DNA from: Stieleria mannarensis
GTDB lineage: Bacteria > Planctomycetota > Planctomycetia > Pirellulales > Pirellulaceae
Direction of reading: 5' to 3'
Length of the DNA: 64,000 nucleotides
NCBI RefSeq assembly: GCF_014154935.1
Contig: NZ_JACEHH010000008.1
Span: forward strand, 62,001 to 126,000
The position numbers and the translations under genes were made by a program. Shown one piece after another: positions 34,129-46,800 of the stretch; within the stretch, counting starts at the first letter, position 1; every line of letters begins with the position of its first letter. Under the pieces are notes generated by a model that saw nothing but the letters and a program-made list of their open reading frames with translations, searched no databases and had not been told where the DNA came from.

Positions 34129-36591
34129 ATGAACCAAAGAATCCTGCAGCGAATGATTTGGAAGGACGCGCGAGCGGTGCGGACGTTGGCGATCGCCACG
34201 CCGGCGATGATCGTGGGCTTTTTCCTAATGTTGGGGTTGTTCACCGGATTCGCGCATGTCGGAACCGAGCGGATGGGGTTGGCCTATGCGATCTGGATGC
34301 TGCTGCCGATGTTGATCGCCTGTGGCGCCCCGGCGGTGTTGATCGGTGGGGAAGAAGAGAGCGGCTCGCTGGCTTGGTTGCAAACCCTTCCCGCCAGTTG
34401 GAAGACGATTGCGGCGAGCAAGTTGTTGGTCACAAGCGTTTGTTTGTTGCTGGCGTGGATCGTCGCGACGGGTTGTTTTTTGACCTATTGGTCTGCGCTC
34501 AGCGACCATTGGATCAACCGGATTCGCCTGCAGGGCGGCCTGCCCGAACCGTTTTGGATTCACTGCGCCTGCGCGGTGGCTCTGAGCATCGCGGTGATGT
34601 TGTCCAGCTTTACGACGGCCTATTGGTTTCGCTCTCCGATCACCGCGTTGGTGGTGTTGGTGCCGCTGGTGATGGCAGCGATTTGGGCGGTCGTCTACGC
34701 ATCGATCATCCTCCTGCCCGCGGCACAGTTTCGCGGTCCACCGCAGCGTGTGATCGAGGAGAACGCCGGGACGTTTGCCCTGTTGGTTGTGGTGGCGTTG
34801 CTGGTGCTCGCCGGGCTCAGTCTGCTGGCCGCATGGCGACGATTGACTTGGCCGGAATCTCGCCGTGCAGGGCGAGCGCTCGCAGAATCGCCGACGGGCG
34901 CGTTTCGGCCTCCCCCGGATGTAACGTCGTCAAAACTTGCTGGGGCGATGGTGTTCGGCCGGCCACGGCCACTGTTCGCGCTGTTGTGGTTGCAGGTGCG
35001 ACCGATCCGTTGGCAGCTCGTCGTGCTGACGATGGTGGCGATCACCGGTGCTTTATTCACCGCGTTGCCGAATAACGAGTTCGTGGTGGTCGGCTATTCG
35101 ATTTCCATCCTGCCGTTGTTCATGATCGCCGCGCTGACGTTCTACAGCGATTCGGTTCGCCAACGATGTGTGTTTTTGTATGACCGCGGAATCTCCCCGA
35201 CGAAGGTCTGGTTGACGCGCGTCTGGCCGACACTGTGTGCCACGATGATTGTCTTGGCGATCATGGTGGCGGCGGGGATTTATCACGATGCGACGGACGT
35301 CGACCGCGCGCTGGCGAGGAGTTGGGACAATCGGTTGGTGATCACCGCGATGGTCGTCATTGCGGGGTTTGCCCTGACGCAATTGGTTTCACAGTGGTCG
35401 CCACGTCCGACGTTGGCGTTTTTTGCCGGCCCCGTGTTTGTCCAGCTGGCGGCGTTCGTGCTGGCCGGTTTGCTGATGTTTTACACGCGAGCTTCTGCCG
35501 TGTTGCTTTTGTCGTCGGCAATTCTGATGCTGGCATCATGGCGACTGACGTCGAAATGGATGGCCGGAGAGAAAGGGAAGGCGTACGTGGTGCCGATGAT
35601 CGGATTTATCGCCGCCGCGTTGTTTTTGCCCTACGTGGTGGTGCTGGGGGCACGGCACGTGACGACCCCGGCCCCACGCGTCGCGTGGCGACAACAGATG
35701 GTTTCCATCGAACTGCCTACGATGGACTCGACCGCCGAAAAGGTTGCGATTCTGGACCCGGCCTTCGTGCGCCGGCTTCAAACCTTGGCCCTGAAGCCGA
35801 CCGTGAGTCCCGAGGGGCGCGAAGATCGGATCGCAAAGGAATTGTCAGCGGCGAGCATCGGGCAACACCTTTCGTTCAAGGAAATCCTGCAGATCGTCAA
35901 GGTGGAACCCGATCACCCACTTCATCGACATCACGACTTCGTTCGAGTGGAACCCGCGGCCTATTTGAAGCCTCAAGTGTATCCGGCTGCGCCGCGGTTT
36001 GCTGACGCCCGCGAGAAACAGTTTGCTGCGGTCCGGGTGTTGTTGAAGTGGTCGCGTTTGACGCGGGAACAAGCCGTCGGCGGGGGAGCGAATTTCAATG
36101 TCTTGATGGGTGTCGCTGAGATGGCCGACCTGATTGCGGCGCGGGTGATCAAGGCTTACGTCGATCGGGACGGCGCGACGCCGGAACTGATGGAATTAAT
36201 TCAATTCGTTCCGGAGCAGGAGCTTATCAAACAGTCACGCCGCAACAGTCTGATCCGCAGTTGGCGTCAGTATCAGTCGAAATCGCTGGGTGAAAAGTTT
36301 GCCGGCGAGTACAGTCACAAGCCGACGCAGTGGTGGTTGGCGGTCGAACGGGCACGGGCCGACCGATACGTCGACGAGCTATGCAAGTACATGTTGGATC
36401 AATGGGACCGTGGCGAGAGTTTTCGGTACGACGGGTTGGCCGAGATCCAGAGACTGGAACGTGAGGCGTATCTGGTCAGCGGCCAAGCGGTGTCCAACTA
36501 TTTCCGAGACCCGAGATTGAGTGAACGGATCAAGATCGCCGTTGATGTCGATGCGTCGATAGATCAATTGCGTCGGCTAGCGGTCGATTGA
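34129..36591 (+). CDS. ABC-2-type permease with large C-terminal domain (copy 2), 820 aa
   Basis: This is a paralogue of the preceding gene over its whole length: same start pattern ('MNQRILQRMIWKDAR'), same 'GGEEESGSLAWLQTLPASWK' loop, the same second block with 'FYSDSVRQRCVFLYDRGISP', and a similar C-terminal domain ('VRVLLKWSRLTREQ', 'QSRRNSLIRSWRQYQ'). The two differ strongly in the distal third, so the duplication is old. It probably forms a heterodimer with copy 1 over the ATPase, which is an inference. It is the last gene of the operon; a 224-bp gap with a repeat-A copy follows. Confidence 0.8.
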   Translation: MNQRILQRMIWKDARAVRTLAIATPAMIVGFFLMLGLFTGFAHVGTERMGLAYAIWMLLPMLIACGAPAVLIGGEEESGSLAWLQTLPASWKTIAASKLLVTSVCLLLAWIVATGCFLTYWSALSDHWINRIRLQGGLPEPFWIHCACAVALSIAVMLSSFTTAYWFRSPITALVVLVPLVMAAIWAVVYASIILLPAAQFRGPPQRVIEENAGTFALLVVVALLVLAGLSLLAAWRRLTWPESRRAGRALAESPTGAFRPPPDVTSSKLAGAMVFGRPRPLFALLWLQVRPIRWQLVVLTMVAITGALFTALPNNEFVVVGYSISILPLFMIAALTFYSDSVRQRCVFLYDRGISPTKVWLTRVWPTLCATMIVLAIMVAAGIYHDATDVDRALARSWDNRLVITAMVVIAGFALTQLVSQWSPRPTLAFFAGPVFVQLAAFVLAGLLMFYTRASAVLLLSSAILMLASWRLTSKWMAGEKGKAYVVPMIGFIAAALFLPYVVVLGARHVTTPAPRVAWRQQMVSIELPTMDSTAEKVAILDPAFVRRLQTLALKPTVSPEGREDRIAKELSAASIGQHLSFKEILQIVKVEPDHPLHRHHDFVRVEPAAYLKPQVYPAAPRFADAREKQFAAVRVLLKWSRLTREQAVGGGANFNVLMGVAEMADLIAARVIKAYVDRDGATPELMELIQFVPEQELIKQSRRNSLIRSWRQYQSKSLGEKFAGEYSHKPTQWWLAVERARADRYVDELCKYMLDQWDRGESFRYDGLAEIQRLEREAYLVSGQAVSNYFRDPRLSERIKIAVDVDASIDQLRRLAVD

Positions 36592-36685
36592 CAACTCGCT
36601 CGGCGTCGCCGGTCCGCAACGATCGTCATGGCCAAAGGGCGTGGCCATCCATCGCCTATGAACCATGCCCGAAATGACTAGAAAA

Positions 36686-36759
36686 TCGCGTCCTCTCCGA
36701 GGTCGGCTTCGGGCTAAGCTTCGCTGTCTCGATCCGCCGAGTTCGGAGAACACGGCGAC
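36686..36759. repeat. Dispersed repeat A, hairpin copy 2
   Basis: Same arms as the copy at 6075-6150, slightly degraded at the left end (atcgcgtcctctccgagg) and intact at the right (gttcggagaacacggcgac). It lies in the gap between the second permease and the thioredoxin-fold gene. A family-C-like remnant ('atggccaaagggcgtggcca') is just upstream near 36630. Confidence 0.7.
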
Positions 36760-36815
36760 CCACGGCGAATTAACCGTGACGTACGCTTGACGAACCTTCT
36801 TGTACGCTCACCTGA

Positions 36816-37553
36816 ATGGAAACTCGATCGATGGTTCGTTTGATCAAATCGGTTTTGACGATTGTCGTTGGCACAGTTCTGTTGATCCCGATCGGCTTGG
36901 CAGCGCTCAAGGCGACCGGCAACTTGCCCCGACCGCTCGTCGACCGCGCGATCAATCAATTGCCGGTCGAATTGACGTCGGCTGTCGGTTTGCGGTCGGC
37001 CGATCCGGTGGTCGTCGGCGATTGGCCTCCGGTGCGTGGCAACAAATTCCCCGATTTGATCCTGGCCGACCAGACCGGCCAAACCGTGCAGCTGTCCGAT
37101 TTCTCGGGCAAAGTCATCTTGGTCGAATACGTGGCGATTCCATGCGAGGGTTGTCAGGCGTTTTCCGGCGGTAAACAACACGGCGCGTTCGGCAGCTTTC
37201 GGGTTCAACCGGGACTGGAGTCGATCGAACATTACGCGCAAGAATACGCCGGGGTCACCCTCGGCAGCGAGGACGTGGTGTTCGTGCAAGTCTTGCTGTA
37301 CGGAAAATCCGTCTCGGCCCCGACCCAGTCCGAAGTCGCCGACTGGGCCGTACACTTTCATCTCGATCGCGATGCCAACCAGATCGTGCTCCGAGGCGAT
37401 CCGTCGATGCTCAGCCAAAAGACGTATGAGATGATCCCCGGGTTTCATCTGATCGATCGCGACTTTGTCCTGCGATCCGATTCCTGCGGTCACCATCCCC
37501 AAGACGATCTGTACAAAGATCTCTTGCCGATGCTGCGGACGCTGGCCAGATAA
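36816..37553 (+). CDS. Membrane-anchored thioredoxin-fold protein, 245 aa
   Basis: One N-terminal membrane segment (about 10-32) anchors an extracytoplasmic redoxin domain. 'FPDLILADQTGQTVQLSDF' and 'KVILVEYVAIPCEGCQAFSGG' are the first strands and active-site loop of an AhpC/TlpA/SCO-like fold, with a C-E-G-C pair in the position of the usual CxxC. A later 'LRSDSCGHHPQDDL' supplies another Cys and two His. The pattern could serve disulfide exchange or copper delivery to oxidase; I cannot choose between them. Two possible starts (36816, 36831) both precede the anchor. It stands alone between two repeats. Confidence 0.75.
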   Translation: METRSMVRLIKSVLTIVVGTVLLIPIGLAALKATGNLPRPLVDRAINQLPVELTSAVGLRSADPVVVGDWPPVRGNKFPDLILADQTGQTVQLSDFSGKVILVEYVAIPCEGCQAFSGGKQHGAFGSFRVQPGLESIEHYAQEYAGVTLGSEDVVFVQVLLYGKSVSAPTQSEVADWAVHFHLDRDANQIVLRGDPSMLSQKTYEMIPGFHLIDRDFVLRSDSCGHHPQDDLYKDLLPMLRTLAR

Positions 37554-37713
37554 GATGAAGCGTTCATCGATAGCGGCAATCATGGCGCCGCATTCTAGAC
37601 ATTGCATCTGGTTTTTTGAAGCAATCGCGGTTTGAGTCTTCGAAATCGCTTGCGGAGCGCACCTCGAGCCCAGCATACTAGTGCTTCGTCAATCCTACGG
37701 AATTGGGATTGCG

Positions 37714-37796
37714 CAACCGTTGGTGTCTTGCCTTGAGGCGATTTCCCCTCGCTGCTCCGCAGCGACAGGGGCGGCTAAAGCCTGGACACCAGCGCT
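37714..37796 (+). repeat. Dispersed repeat B copy
   Basis: The copy runs 'caaccgttggtgtcttgcct' to 'ggacaccagcgct', with arms 'gaggcgatttcccctcgctg' and 'cagcgacaggggcggct' that pair imperfectly. It lies in the gap before the giant TPR gene. A frame reads through it in phase with that gene, which is an argument against using the far-upstream start. Confidence 0.75.
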
Positions 37797-37854
37797 GATT
37801 GTTGACGAAACACTCGTTCCGACTCGTCTGCTGTTTCCATTCATGGAGATCTTC

Positions 37855-40800
37855 GTGACACGTCCATTGTCCATGACCGCGCGTTCGAATCGTTTCCTCC
37901 GCCCCCACATGTTGTGCTGGCTCGTCGCCCTTTTGACTGCGATGCCTTCGATCCAAGATCCATCGACTCGGGCGTTGTACGCCCAAGAGGCGGACCCGAT
38001 CAGTGATCGCGAGCGGGTCAACGCGGAACGCTACCTGCAAGTCTTGCTGCGCCGGCCACGCCCCGGTGTCGCGCTGGATCGTGTCTACGGGTACCACGTT
38101 CAAAACGATTCCTTGGACGACCTGGAACAACAGCTGTCCGATCCCCAGGCGGACGATGCTGGTCAGCGGCAAATGGTTTGGGGGCTGGTTCAATTGCAAC
38201 GCGGTCGGTCGGCCGAGGCGGCACAGATTCTGGCGGCAGCGGAATCAAAACTCCCCGACGATGCCGCCTGCAGTTTCTATCTCGGACGCGCCCTTCTGGC
38301 GGTCGGCCAAACCGAGCAGGCCGCCGCCGCGATGGAGCGGGCGATCGATCGCGGGCCGTCACGTACCGAAGCGTTGCCGATGTTCACCGAGCTGGGCCGG
38401 ATCTACAGTCGCGCCGGAGAACGTGAAAAGTCACTCGCCGTTTGGACTCGGCTGGAACAGCTGTTTCCCGGCGATACCCGAGTCGGTGGCCAGATCGCGC
38501 GGACACTTGCCGAAGAAGGCAATCATGAAGAAGCCCTGCGACGCTATGAACAACTTGCAAAGGCATCGCGAAAACCCGACGAACAGATCGCGATGGCGGT
38601 TCAGGCGGCCGAAATGCGACGGCACCTCGGCAAACCGGACGAGGCGACGGCGCTCTTGGAAAAAATCCTGTCGCGATTGAACCCCGGCAGTTGGCTGCAC
38701 ACCGATGTTCGCAACCGGATCGAAGCCGGCTTTCTGAAGTCGGGTGACTACGACGCGCTGGCAAACTACTACAAACAACAACTCGCCGAGCGGCCCGATG
38801 ATTTGGCCCTGCAAACCCGACTGGCACGGATCCTGATCACGGCGGGCCGTCTGTCCGAAGCGAAAACGTTGTTGGTTGCGGCAATCGAGCGGGCACCGGA
38901 GGACACCGATGCCCGCACGACGCTGATCGACGTCTTGATCAATCAGAACGAGGTTGCCGAAGCGGCCGAGCAGTTCGCCGAACTTGCCAAACGCGACGCG
39001 GACAACCCCGACCATCTGGTCCGTTGGGGACAAGTGTTGTTGGAGGACACCGAGACGCCGCTTCAGCAGCGGCGCGACGCGGCCGCCGAGGTCTGGTCGC
39101 GATTGGCCGCCGCCCGCAGCGACGACGCCGTGACGCTGTCGCAAGTCGCCGACCTGATGCGCGGCATCGACCGCAGCGAAGACGCGATCGCGCTGTATCG
39201 CCAATCCATCGAAGTGGATCCCACGTCTCCCCAATACCGAGAGTACTTGGGCGAATACCTGCATTCGCTGGACCGGAAAGACGAAGCCATCGAGGTCTGG
39301 AATTCGATCGCCAGTGATGACCGCCGCGGACGCGAGTCGTTGGTCCGATTGGCCGAAGTGCTGGGGACATTCAAGCTGTCCGACCTGGCACTGGACGCTT
39401 GGGACCAAGCCGCACAGTTCGACCTGACCTTTGCCCAAGAGCTGCGCTACGCGGCAAAGCTGGCCGATGCCAAACAATACGACAAAGCCCTGAAGAGACT
39501 GGATGCGGCCGAAACGATCGCTGAATCGCCGGACGAGCAAGAGCAGTTGCTGAAAGACCGGATCGCCGTGTACCAATCCTCGGGAACGTTGGAACAGCAA
39601 ATCCGAGAACTAACCGATCAACCCGAATCGGTCGATTCGTTGCGGACGTTGGCGTTGATGCACGGCGCGGCCGGCAATCTGGTCAACGCGGAACGTTCGA
39701 TTCAACGAGCCCTGGAGATGGAACCGGACAACACCGACGTGTTGCTGGTCGCCGCCGACTTGGCCGAGCGTCAGAACCGTCTGGGCGATGCCGCGGATCT
39801 GTTCGAACAACTGGCCACCGCGGACAGCCGGTTCCGCACCAATTACTTGCAACGCGTCGCCGGATTGCAAGTCCGTCTGGGCCAGACGGACGAAGCGATT
39901 CACACCTGTGAGGCCGTCATCGACGCCAATCCGGCCAGCCCCGAATCGTATCAGTTCTATGCCCGAACCGCGTTCGGCATCAACCGCGATGAAGAAGCGA
40001 TCACCGCCCTCCGCCGCGCGATGACGGTCGCACCGCGAGACAACGCACCGCGACGAATGTTGGCCGCCCATTTCGCCGACCAATATCGCACCGACGAAGC
40101 GATCGAGTTGTTTTGGCAGGCGTTCAACTATGAACCCAAGATCGACGACAAGATCAACGTGATCCGCTCCCTCGCCCCGCTGTACGATCGCAAAACCGAC
40201 CTGCAGACGTTGATCGGGCGGATCGAGGAGATCAATCGCAAGGATGGAAACACTCGAACGACCAGCTTGATGATCGCGGCGGCCCACGAATCGGTCCAAG
40301 ACTTTGGTGCGGCGATCAGCGCGATCGATCAATTACTGGCCGTCCAGCCGCGCGACGTGACCTTATTGGAAACGATGGTCCGCTTGGCCGATGCGGCCGA
40401 TGAAGTGGAACAGGCGGCGGAATACCAGCGGCGAATCACCGAACTGGCCGGCACACCCGAGAATCGATTCAAACTGATCCAGTATCAACTGGAAACCGGC
40501 ATGATCGATGTGGCCCAGGCCCTGTCCCAACGGCTGTCGTTCCTGTCCGATCCGTCGCGCCTGGGTGCCATGATCCGTTCGGCAGCCCGACGCGGAGATA
40601 CCAAAACGGCACGCGCGATCTGTGAAGAAGCGCTTCGATCCGACGACAGCTTGTGGGACATCAAACTTGTCCTCGCACAGTTGTTGTTGATGGATGGGAG
40701 CGACGACGAGACGGATGCGAACCGGACCCGTGCGGTCGAACTGGCCCAGCAGATTCGAACATCCGATTTCCCCATCGACGCTCCGGCACCGACACGACGC

Positions 40801-43800
40801 AAGCAACCCACCCGACCGTCGACGACGAATCGACGACCGCCGGGTTATCAATCCAACCCGATGTATTGGAGCCAATCGTCTTACCAGTTGGCTCGGACGC
40901 TGCGGATCGGCCGATACGCCAATGCGTCCTACTCCTATTCCACCACGACGACAACGATCGAGCCGACGTCGTTCGGACATGCCCGCGTGATCGCCGCGTC
41001 GTTGATCTTGATGAACGAAGCGATCGACAAACTCGGTGACGACGCAACCGAGGCGGTGCAGGCGAAGCTGGACTCCGAGTTTGCGGTCGCCGATTGGGAC
41101 AGTGTCACCGACCCGCTGGAGATCTGGGAGCGGTTCGCGCTGACCAATGTGATGTCGCTGGTCAGCAATCAGCCATCAGCAAGTCCGTTCGGCCCCACAC
41201 CGTCCAATTTGTCCGGAGCGGCCAAAGCAAAAGCAGAGGCCAGGCGCGAACAACAGATGAAGATGATGTGGCGGCTGGCAGAACTCGATCCCACCTATGG
41301 AATGACGCCGCTGTTGCAGTTCCTTTCCCAGCGAATGATGGCCGAAGCGATGCCGGCCCAACAGCAACCCGACATGACGCCGTTGACCGAGGAAGAACTT
41401 GAGATTCTGGCGTCGATCAACCAGCGCGTGCAAGCGTCGGGACTGTCATCTGCCCTGTTGATGGGAATGCCACCCGGCGCCGCGGAAATGATGTTCCAGG
41501 CGATTCTGGGTCACGAGTTCCGTTTAGCCGGCCAAGAAGAGAAAGCGGCACAATTCGCGCCCGAGCCGCCGGGTGAGGATGCCAGCTACGACGAGGTTGT
41601 CGCCGCGATTCAATTCTATCTGCGTCTGGGAAAACCGGAGCAGGCCGACGGATTGGTCAAGCAACTGTTGCCGGCCGCACGACGCGAAAAAGCCAAGGCA
41701 CCGGTCCAGGGATTCAGCCCCATCACCCAGGTCATGATGGGAGGCGGCCAAGATGCCAAAGCGTTTGCCGAGCGGCACGAAAAGGCGATGGTCGACGCCG
41801 TGATCGCAAGCTGGTCCAAGTCGACACTCAATACATCCGGTCGTTCGACGTCACTCGGCGATGGCTACGTCAACACCTACACCCAGATCGGTGGCGGGTT
41901 TCGCTCGGTCCGTGTTCGCGGCCCGTTGTCGCCTCGCTTGCTGGATTCCAACTTGGCGCAGCAGGTTTTGGCATATTCCTCTCAGGATGCCGCAGCGACA
42001 ACCGTCAGTCCCCAGCCCGCCTCGCCGACGCTGTCCACGGACCTGATCCAACATCTTCAAACACCACTCAGCGACGCACCACCGGAAGAACAGAAGACGC
42101 GCGGGGTCGTCGCCGCGTACGCCCATTGGTGGGCCGATCGCCCGGAAAAGTGTTACGAGGTGTTGGTCGAACTGTGCAAGCAGTTTCCCAGCGACGTCGA
42201 CTTGCAGATCGAGCGTGCCCGACTGGCCAGCGAACTGAAGCAACCTCGATTGGCACTCGAAACGCTAGATTCCTTCAGCCCGTTGGACAGTCGAATGTTG
42301 GTCCGCAAGGAAATGGCGGCGATGAATTTGGCCGCCGAGATCGGGGACACCGAACGGGCCAAAGTCGCCGCCGAGCGTCTGTTCGGTATGCGGCTGGATG
42401 TGCAGATGCAACTCGCCCTGGCCGATCAGCTGAAACGATTGGGCCTGAACGACCAGGCCGCCGCGATGCTCGCTCGCACACGAAGCGGCCGCGTCCGTGA
42501 TGAGAACACCGAACTGCAAATTGCACGTGCGTTTCTCTCGGCCGGGGACAAAGAGGCGGCGGCCGAGGTCGCTTACTCGCTGATGCGACGTCTCGCTTCG
42601 GGCCGCTCCCAAAACAGCAACCAATCGTACTATCAACAACAAGCGGTTTCGGTGTTGCAGTCCGCGGGCCGCTTGGAACCGCTGATCGAGCGCGCGAAGC
42701 GGCGCGTCGAATCCTCCCCCAAGGCGATTCGTCCCAAGCAGGAATTGGCCGAATTGTACACCGCCGCGGGGCGGGCCGACGAAGCGAACCAAGTCTGGGA
42801 AAACCTGTCCGAGGATGTGCCAGTCAGCGCGCCTCAAATGATCGCCCGCGCCGACGCCTTGGTCAAAGCCAAAAAGAACAAGGAAGCCGTCGAGTTGTAC
42901 TTGGACGCGTTCGAGAAAGACCCCAGTCGGTTCAGCAACGACTATTACAAGATGACCAACGCGGTGCGCTCGGCGGGTGAAGAAGTGATCGACCAAATGT
43001 ACCGTCGGTTGATGAAGTTCCCGGTGCAAAGCATCCCGACGTACCGCATGGATGAATTGGCCAGGTTGGGATCCCGCGACGAGCTGAGTGATGCCAAACG
43101 GGACTTCATCGCGCACCTGTTGAAATCTCCCGCCGCCCAGACCCAGGTCTACAACATCGTCCGCAATTTGCCGGAGGAACAACGCAAGCAGATTCCGGAA
43201 TATCGCGAGGCAATTTTAAATGCCGTTTGCAGCAACGACGCGTTTTCGGCCAACTCGCAACTGTGGGCCGTCAACAGTCGCAGCAGTGGCGGCTTTGCGA
43301 TCGGACCGCTCGCCGACACCTTGGCGACGATCCAGAGTGACGCCGACGCAAACCAACAATTCCGCCAAGCGGCTACCGAGGCGCTCGAGAACGAGTCGCT
43401 TAAAAAAGGCGCGACGTTCCTGTTGGCATTGGTCGACACCGGCAAACCGGAACGCGTCTCTGAAAGCCTGGCGACGATGCGGGAATGCATCCGGCGCGAC
43501 GAGGACGATCAATCCAAGACGCCGACGGTCTGTTCCGGGCTGTTGTGGCAAGCCGGACAGGTCTTGGAAAACGTCGACGGTGTGCCGGCCGACTTCCTGG
43601 TCGACGTTTACCAAGAGGCCAAGCAATCGAGCAATTCCTCGAGCAGCAGTCCGCAGTACACACTGGATTCTCGATTGATCGAAACCTTCAAGAAAGCCGA
43701 GCGATTCGACGAGGCCCGCGAGCTGCTACTGAAACTTTTCCGAGTCACCGATTTTTCAAGCCAAAATCAATACAACCCGGGCTACGGAGACTATCAGCAG

Positions 43801-46800
43801 TTGGAATGGTATCAGTGGGTTGCCGAGCAATTGGTCGCGTGTCAGGCGCCGATCGATGCATTGACCGTCTATCATGCCGGATTGTCCAAGCCGGAGCGTT
43901 TTGAAAGTGCAAAGCGGTGGGGCGGCAGCCGCAACCGAAAGGAAGCGTTTGAAAATGGGGCGGGTTTGGCGGCCGAAAAGATCACCCCCGAAGTCGCGGC
44001 GAACCATCTGATCCTTCAGATCGACGCCTGGGAAAAGGATCTGGATTCGAACCCCGTCGAGTTGATGGAAGCCTCATCCGACGCGATCGCGGGCTCGGAG
44101 GCACCGTCGAGTTTGGCCCTTGCGATTCGCGTCGCCGTTTCGAGTGACGATTCGCGAGACGCCGCCCGTTCGTTTGCCGAGCGCGTAGGCAAGCTGGCGG
44201 AACATCACGCCGATTCATGGCAATTCGCGGCGCTACAATTGATGACGGCGTGTTACCTGGGCGATAAATCCACTGCGGAATTTGCCAAAACCATGTTCGA
44301 ACGATTGCCGGCCGAATCCGAACTCGTCGGCAAGGGCAACCAGGCCATCGACCGCGTCAAGGCCACCGCGTTGTTCGATTTGTATCCGGTCGCCCGGGCG
44401 GCCAGCCGATCAAAACGGGATACGGATCACGCGATCGGCGAACGATTGGTCCGTTACATCGGCAAGGTGGCTGAATCGGCCAACGATTCGTCGATCACCC
44501 TGGCACTCGCGGAAATCAGCGGCGACGCGTCTGAATCGCTCTCCCGGATCTTGGATTTGATCGCCGCCCAATCGGACGCGAACGCGCCGCTGTCGCAATC
44601 GTTGGCGGAACACTGTTTGCAGGTCGCCAAGGACGCGGCCAAAGCGGGCGAGATCGACACCTCGCTGCGGGCGTTGCGATTGGCGCTGCAGAACGGGCCG
44701 CCGCTGAGACAACTTTCCGGCGGCGGCGGCGATGCGTTCGCGATCACGTCGTCACGTAACCAACCGGCTTACACCGGTCGCGAGCAACAGACCGAAATGG
44801 ATCTGTTGGCCCAACGCGTCTCCACGGTGACCGACGCATTGTCACACGCGATCAGCATTTCATTGGAGTTCAAAAAAGGTTCGTACCGGAATGACCGCGA
44901 GGCAAAGATCGATCGCCAGGCGATCGGCAAAATCGCCGACGCCTATTTGGCCATCCTCGTCCCCACCAGCCGAGCCGAGGCGGTGTTTGACTATTCCCAA
45001 CGGATCGCGTCGACGTCCTATGATCCCTTCCGATCCGACGGCGACATCGTCGTCAGCTCGGCGTCGATGGCGCTGGCGACCGCGGCGGCGCTGTCCGGCC
45101 GCACCGACGACGTCGCCGCGACACTTGAGAAACGGTTGGAATCGGACCAGAAAAACGTCGAACTGTCGATCGCGATGGTTCAACTCGCGTTTGCCGCCGA
45201 GCAACCGAAACGGCTTGCCGCGTCGCTGGACCGTTTGATCGCGGCCCTCGACGAACCCTTGCCGCCACTGGGGCAACGCTCCGCAAACGCCGGACCGGTC
45301 ACCTCGATCACCAGCCAGATGGCCAATGCATCACGAGAAAAATCCGATGTGATCGATCGGGTGATGCAAGCGGTCTGGCCGATCATGGCGTCGGAGTTCC
45401 TCCAATTGGACGCACCTTCCGACGACGCCGATTTCGCGACGGTCGTGACAAAGCTCGGTGAGCTGATCAGCCGCACCGATGCGTTGATCAATTCGGACAG
45501 CTACACCGCCAACCGCCACCGCTTCATCCGCCGACAGCTTGCCCTAGGACATGTCGCGATCGCCAAGGCCAGCGGTGACGGTGAAGTCATCGACGACTAC
45601 ATCCGATCCGAACTGGAGACGATTGAGACACAGAACTACCCGAGTGGTGCCGACATCCAGGACTACAAACGCCGCAGCCTGGAACGATTGACCGTCCAGT
45701 TGATCGATGACGGGTTGATCGAACACCTCGCCCCCGTCTTCCGACAGGCCATCACGGACCATCTGAACACGCAGCGAAAATATTCCAATCGATTCGAATC
45801 CCACGTCTGTCTGGCGATTTCACAACTGCCCGTCGATAAACGCATCCAACTGCTGAAGAAGCTGACGTTCGGTGCCGACGATGAAGATTCCATCGTGTCT
45901 TTCGACGCCTTGGTCAGCTATGAGATCCCGCCGCCGATCGTCCGCCGACAACACCCGATGCTCGATGCGGTCTTGAATCTGCAAACGAGCACGGACAGTT
46001 TTCCGGTCGTCAATTCGTTGGTGATGTTGATCGATGCCGCGGTGGCAACGCAAAATGCCACGTCGCTGCTGGAACAATTCCAGCGAAATCGAAAAGCCGC
46101 CGGCGATGAAGCGGATATGGCGGCGGCGCTGTTGACACTGGCGATCGCCAAAGCCAACCGTGGCGACTCGGCATCGGTCATTGCCGAGATCACGCCGACG
46201 TTGCAAGCGGTCGGCGATCGCTTGGCCAAGAATCTGCCGAAACAGAACGACAAAACGCTTCGGTTTCCGGCGTTGGAAACACACTTGGTCGTCCGTGCAT
46301 TCGAAGCCGGATTGCCCGTCGCGATCGCCGAACCGATGCTCCGCCACATCAAGACCTACGCGATCCGCGGACAACGCAATTTCATCACTTCCGCGGTCGC
46401 TTCCGCAAGGGCGGCGATGGGCGTCGGACGAGCCGCCCATGCAGCGACCGAATCACCGCTGGAACATTTTATTGTCGTTCCGATCTCCGCACGCTATCGC
46501 GGTGACAACGTGTTGTTGCCGCCGATGTACACGATCAAACCCGACGGCTGGATCAGCGGGACCAGCGGGTACGAGCAAACGTACCTGATGTTCAAGTATC
46601 CGCTCAGTGGTTCGTTCACCTTCTCCGCGGAAATTCAAGACGGCGGCTGGGGCGAAGCGGACCTTGCCTACGGCGGCGTGATTTACCAAGCCAATGGGTG
46701 GCAACAAACCGCGAAGGTCTATGGAATGGGCAACCGCGGCAATGTTGAATTCAAGGTCGACTCGATTCGCCAAGGCAAGCTGAACGTCGAATCCGTTTCG

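Noticed and set aside
37681-37854. Far-upstream start for the TPR giant at 37681
   Set aside because: It would translate a repeat-B copy and delay the signal peptide by about 60 residues.
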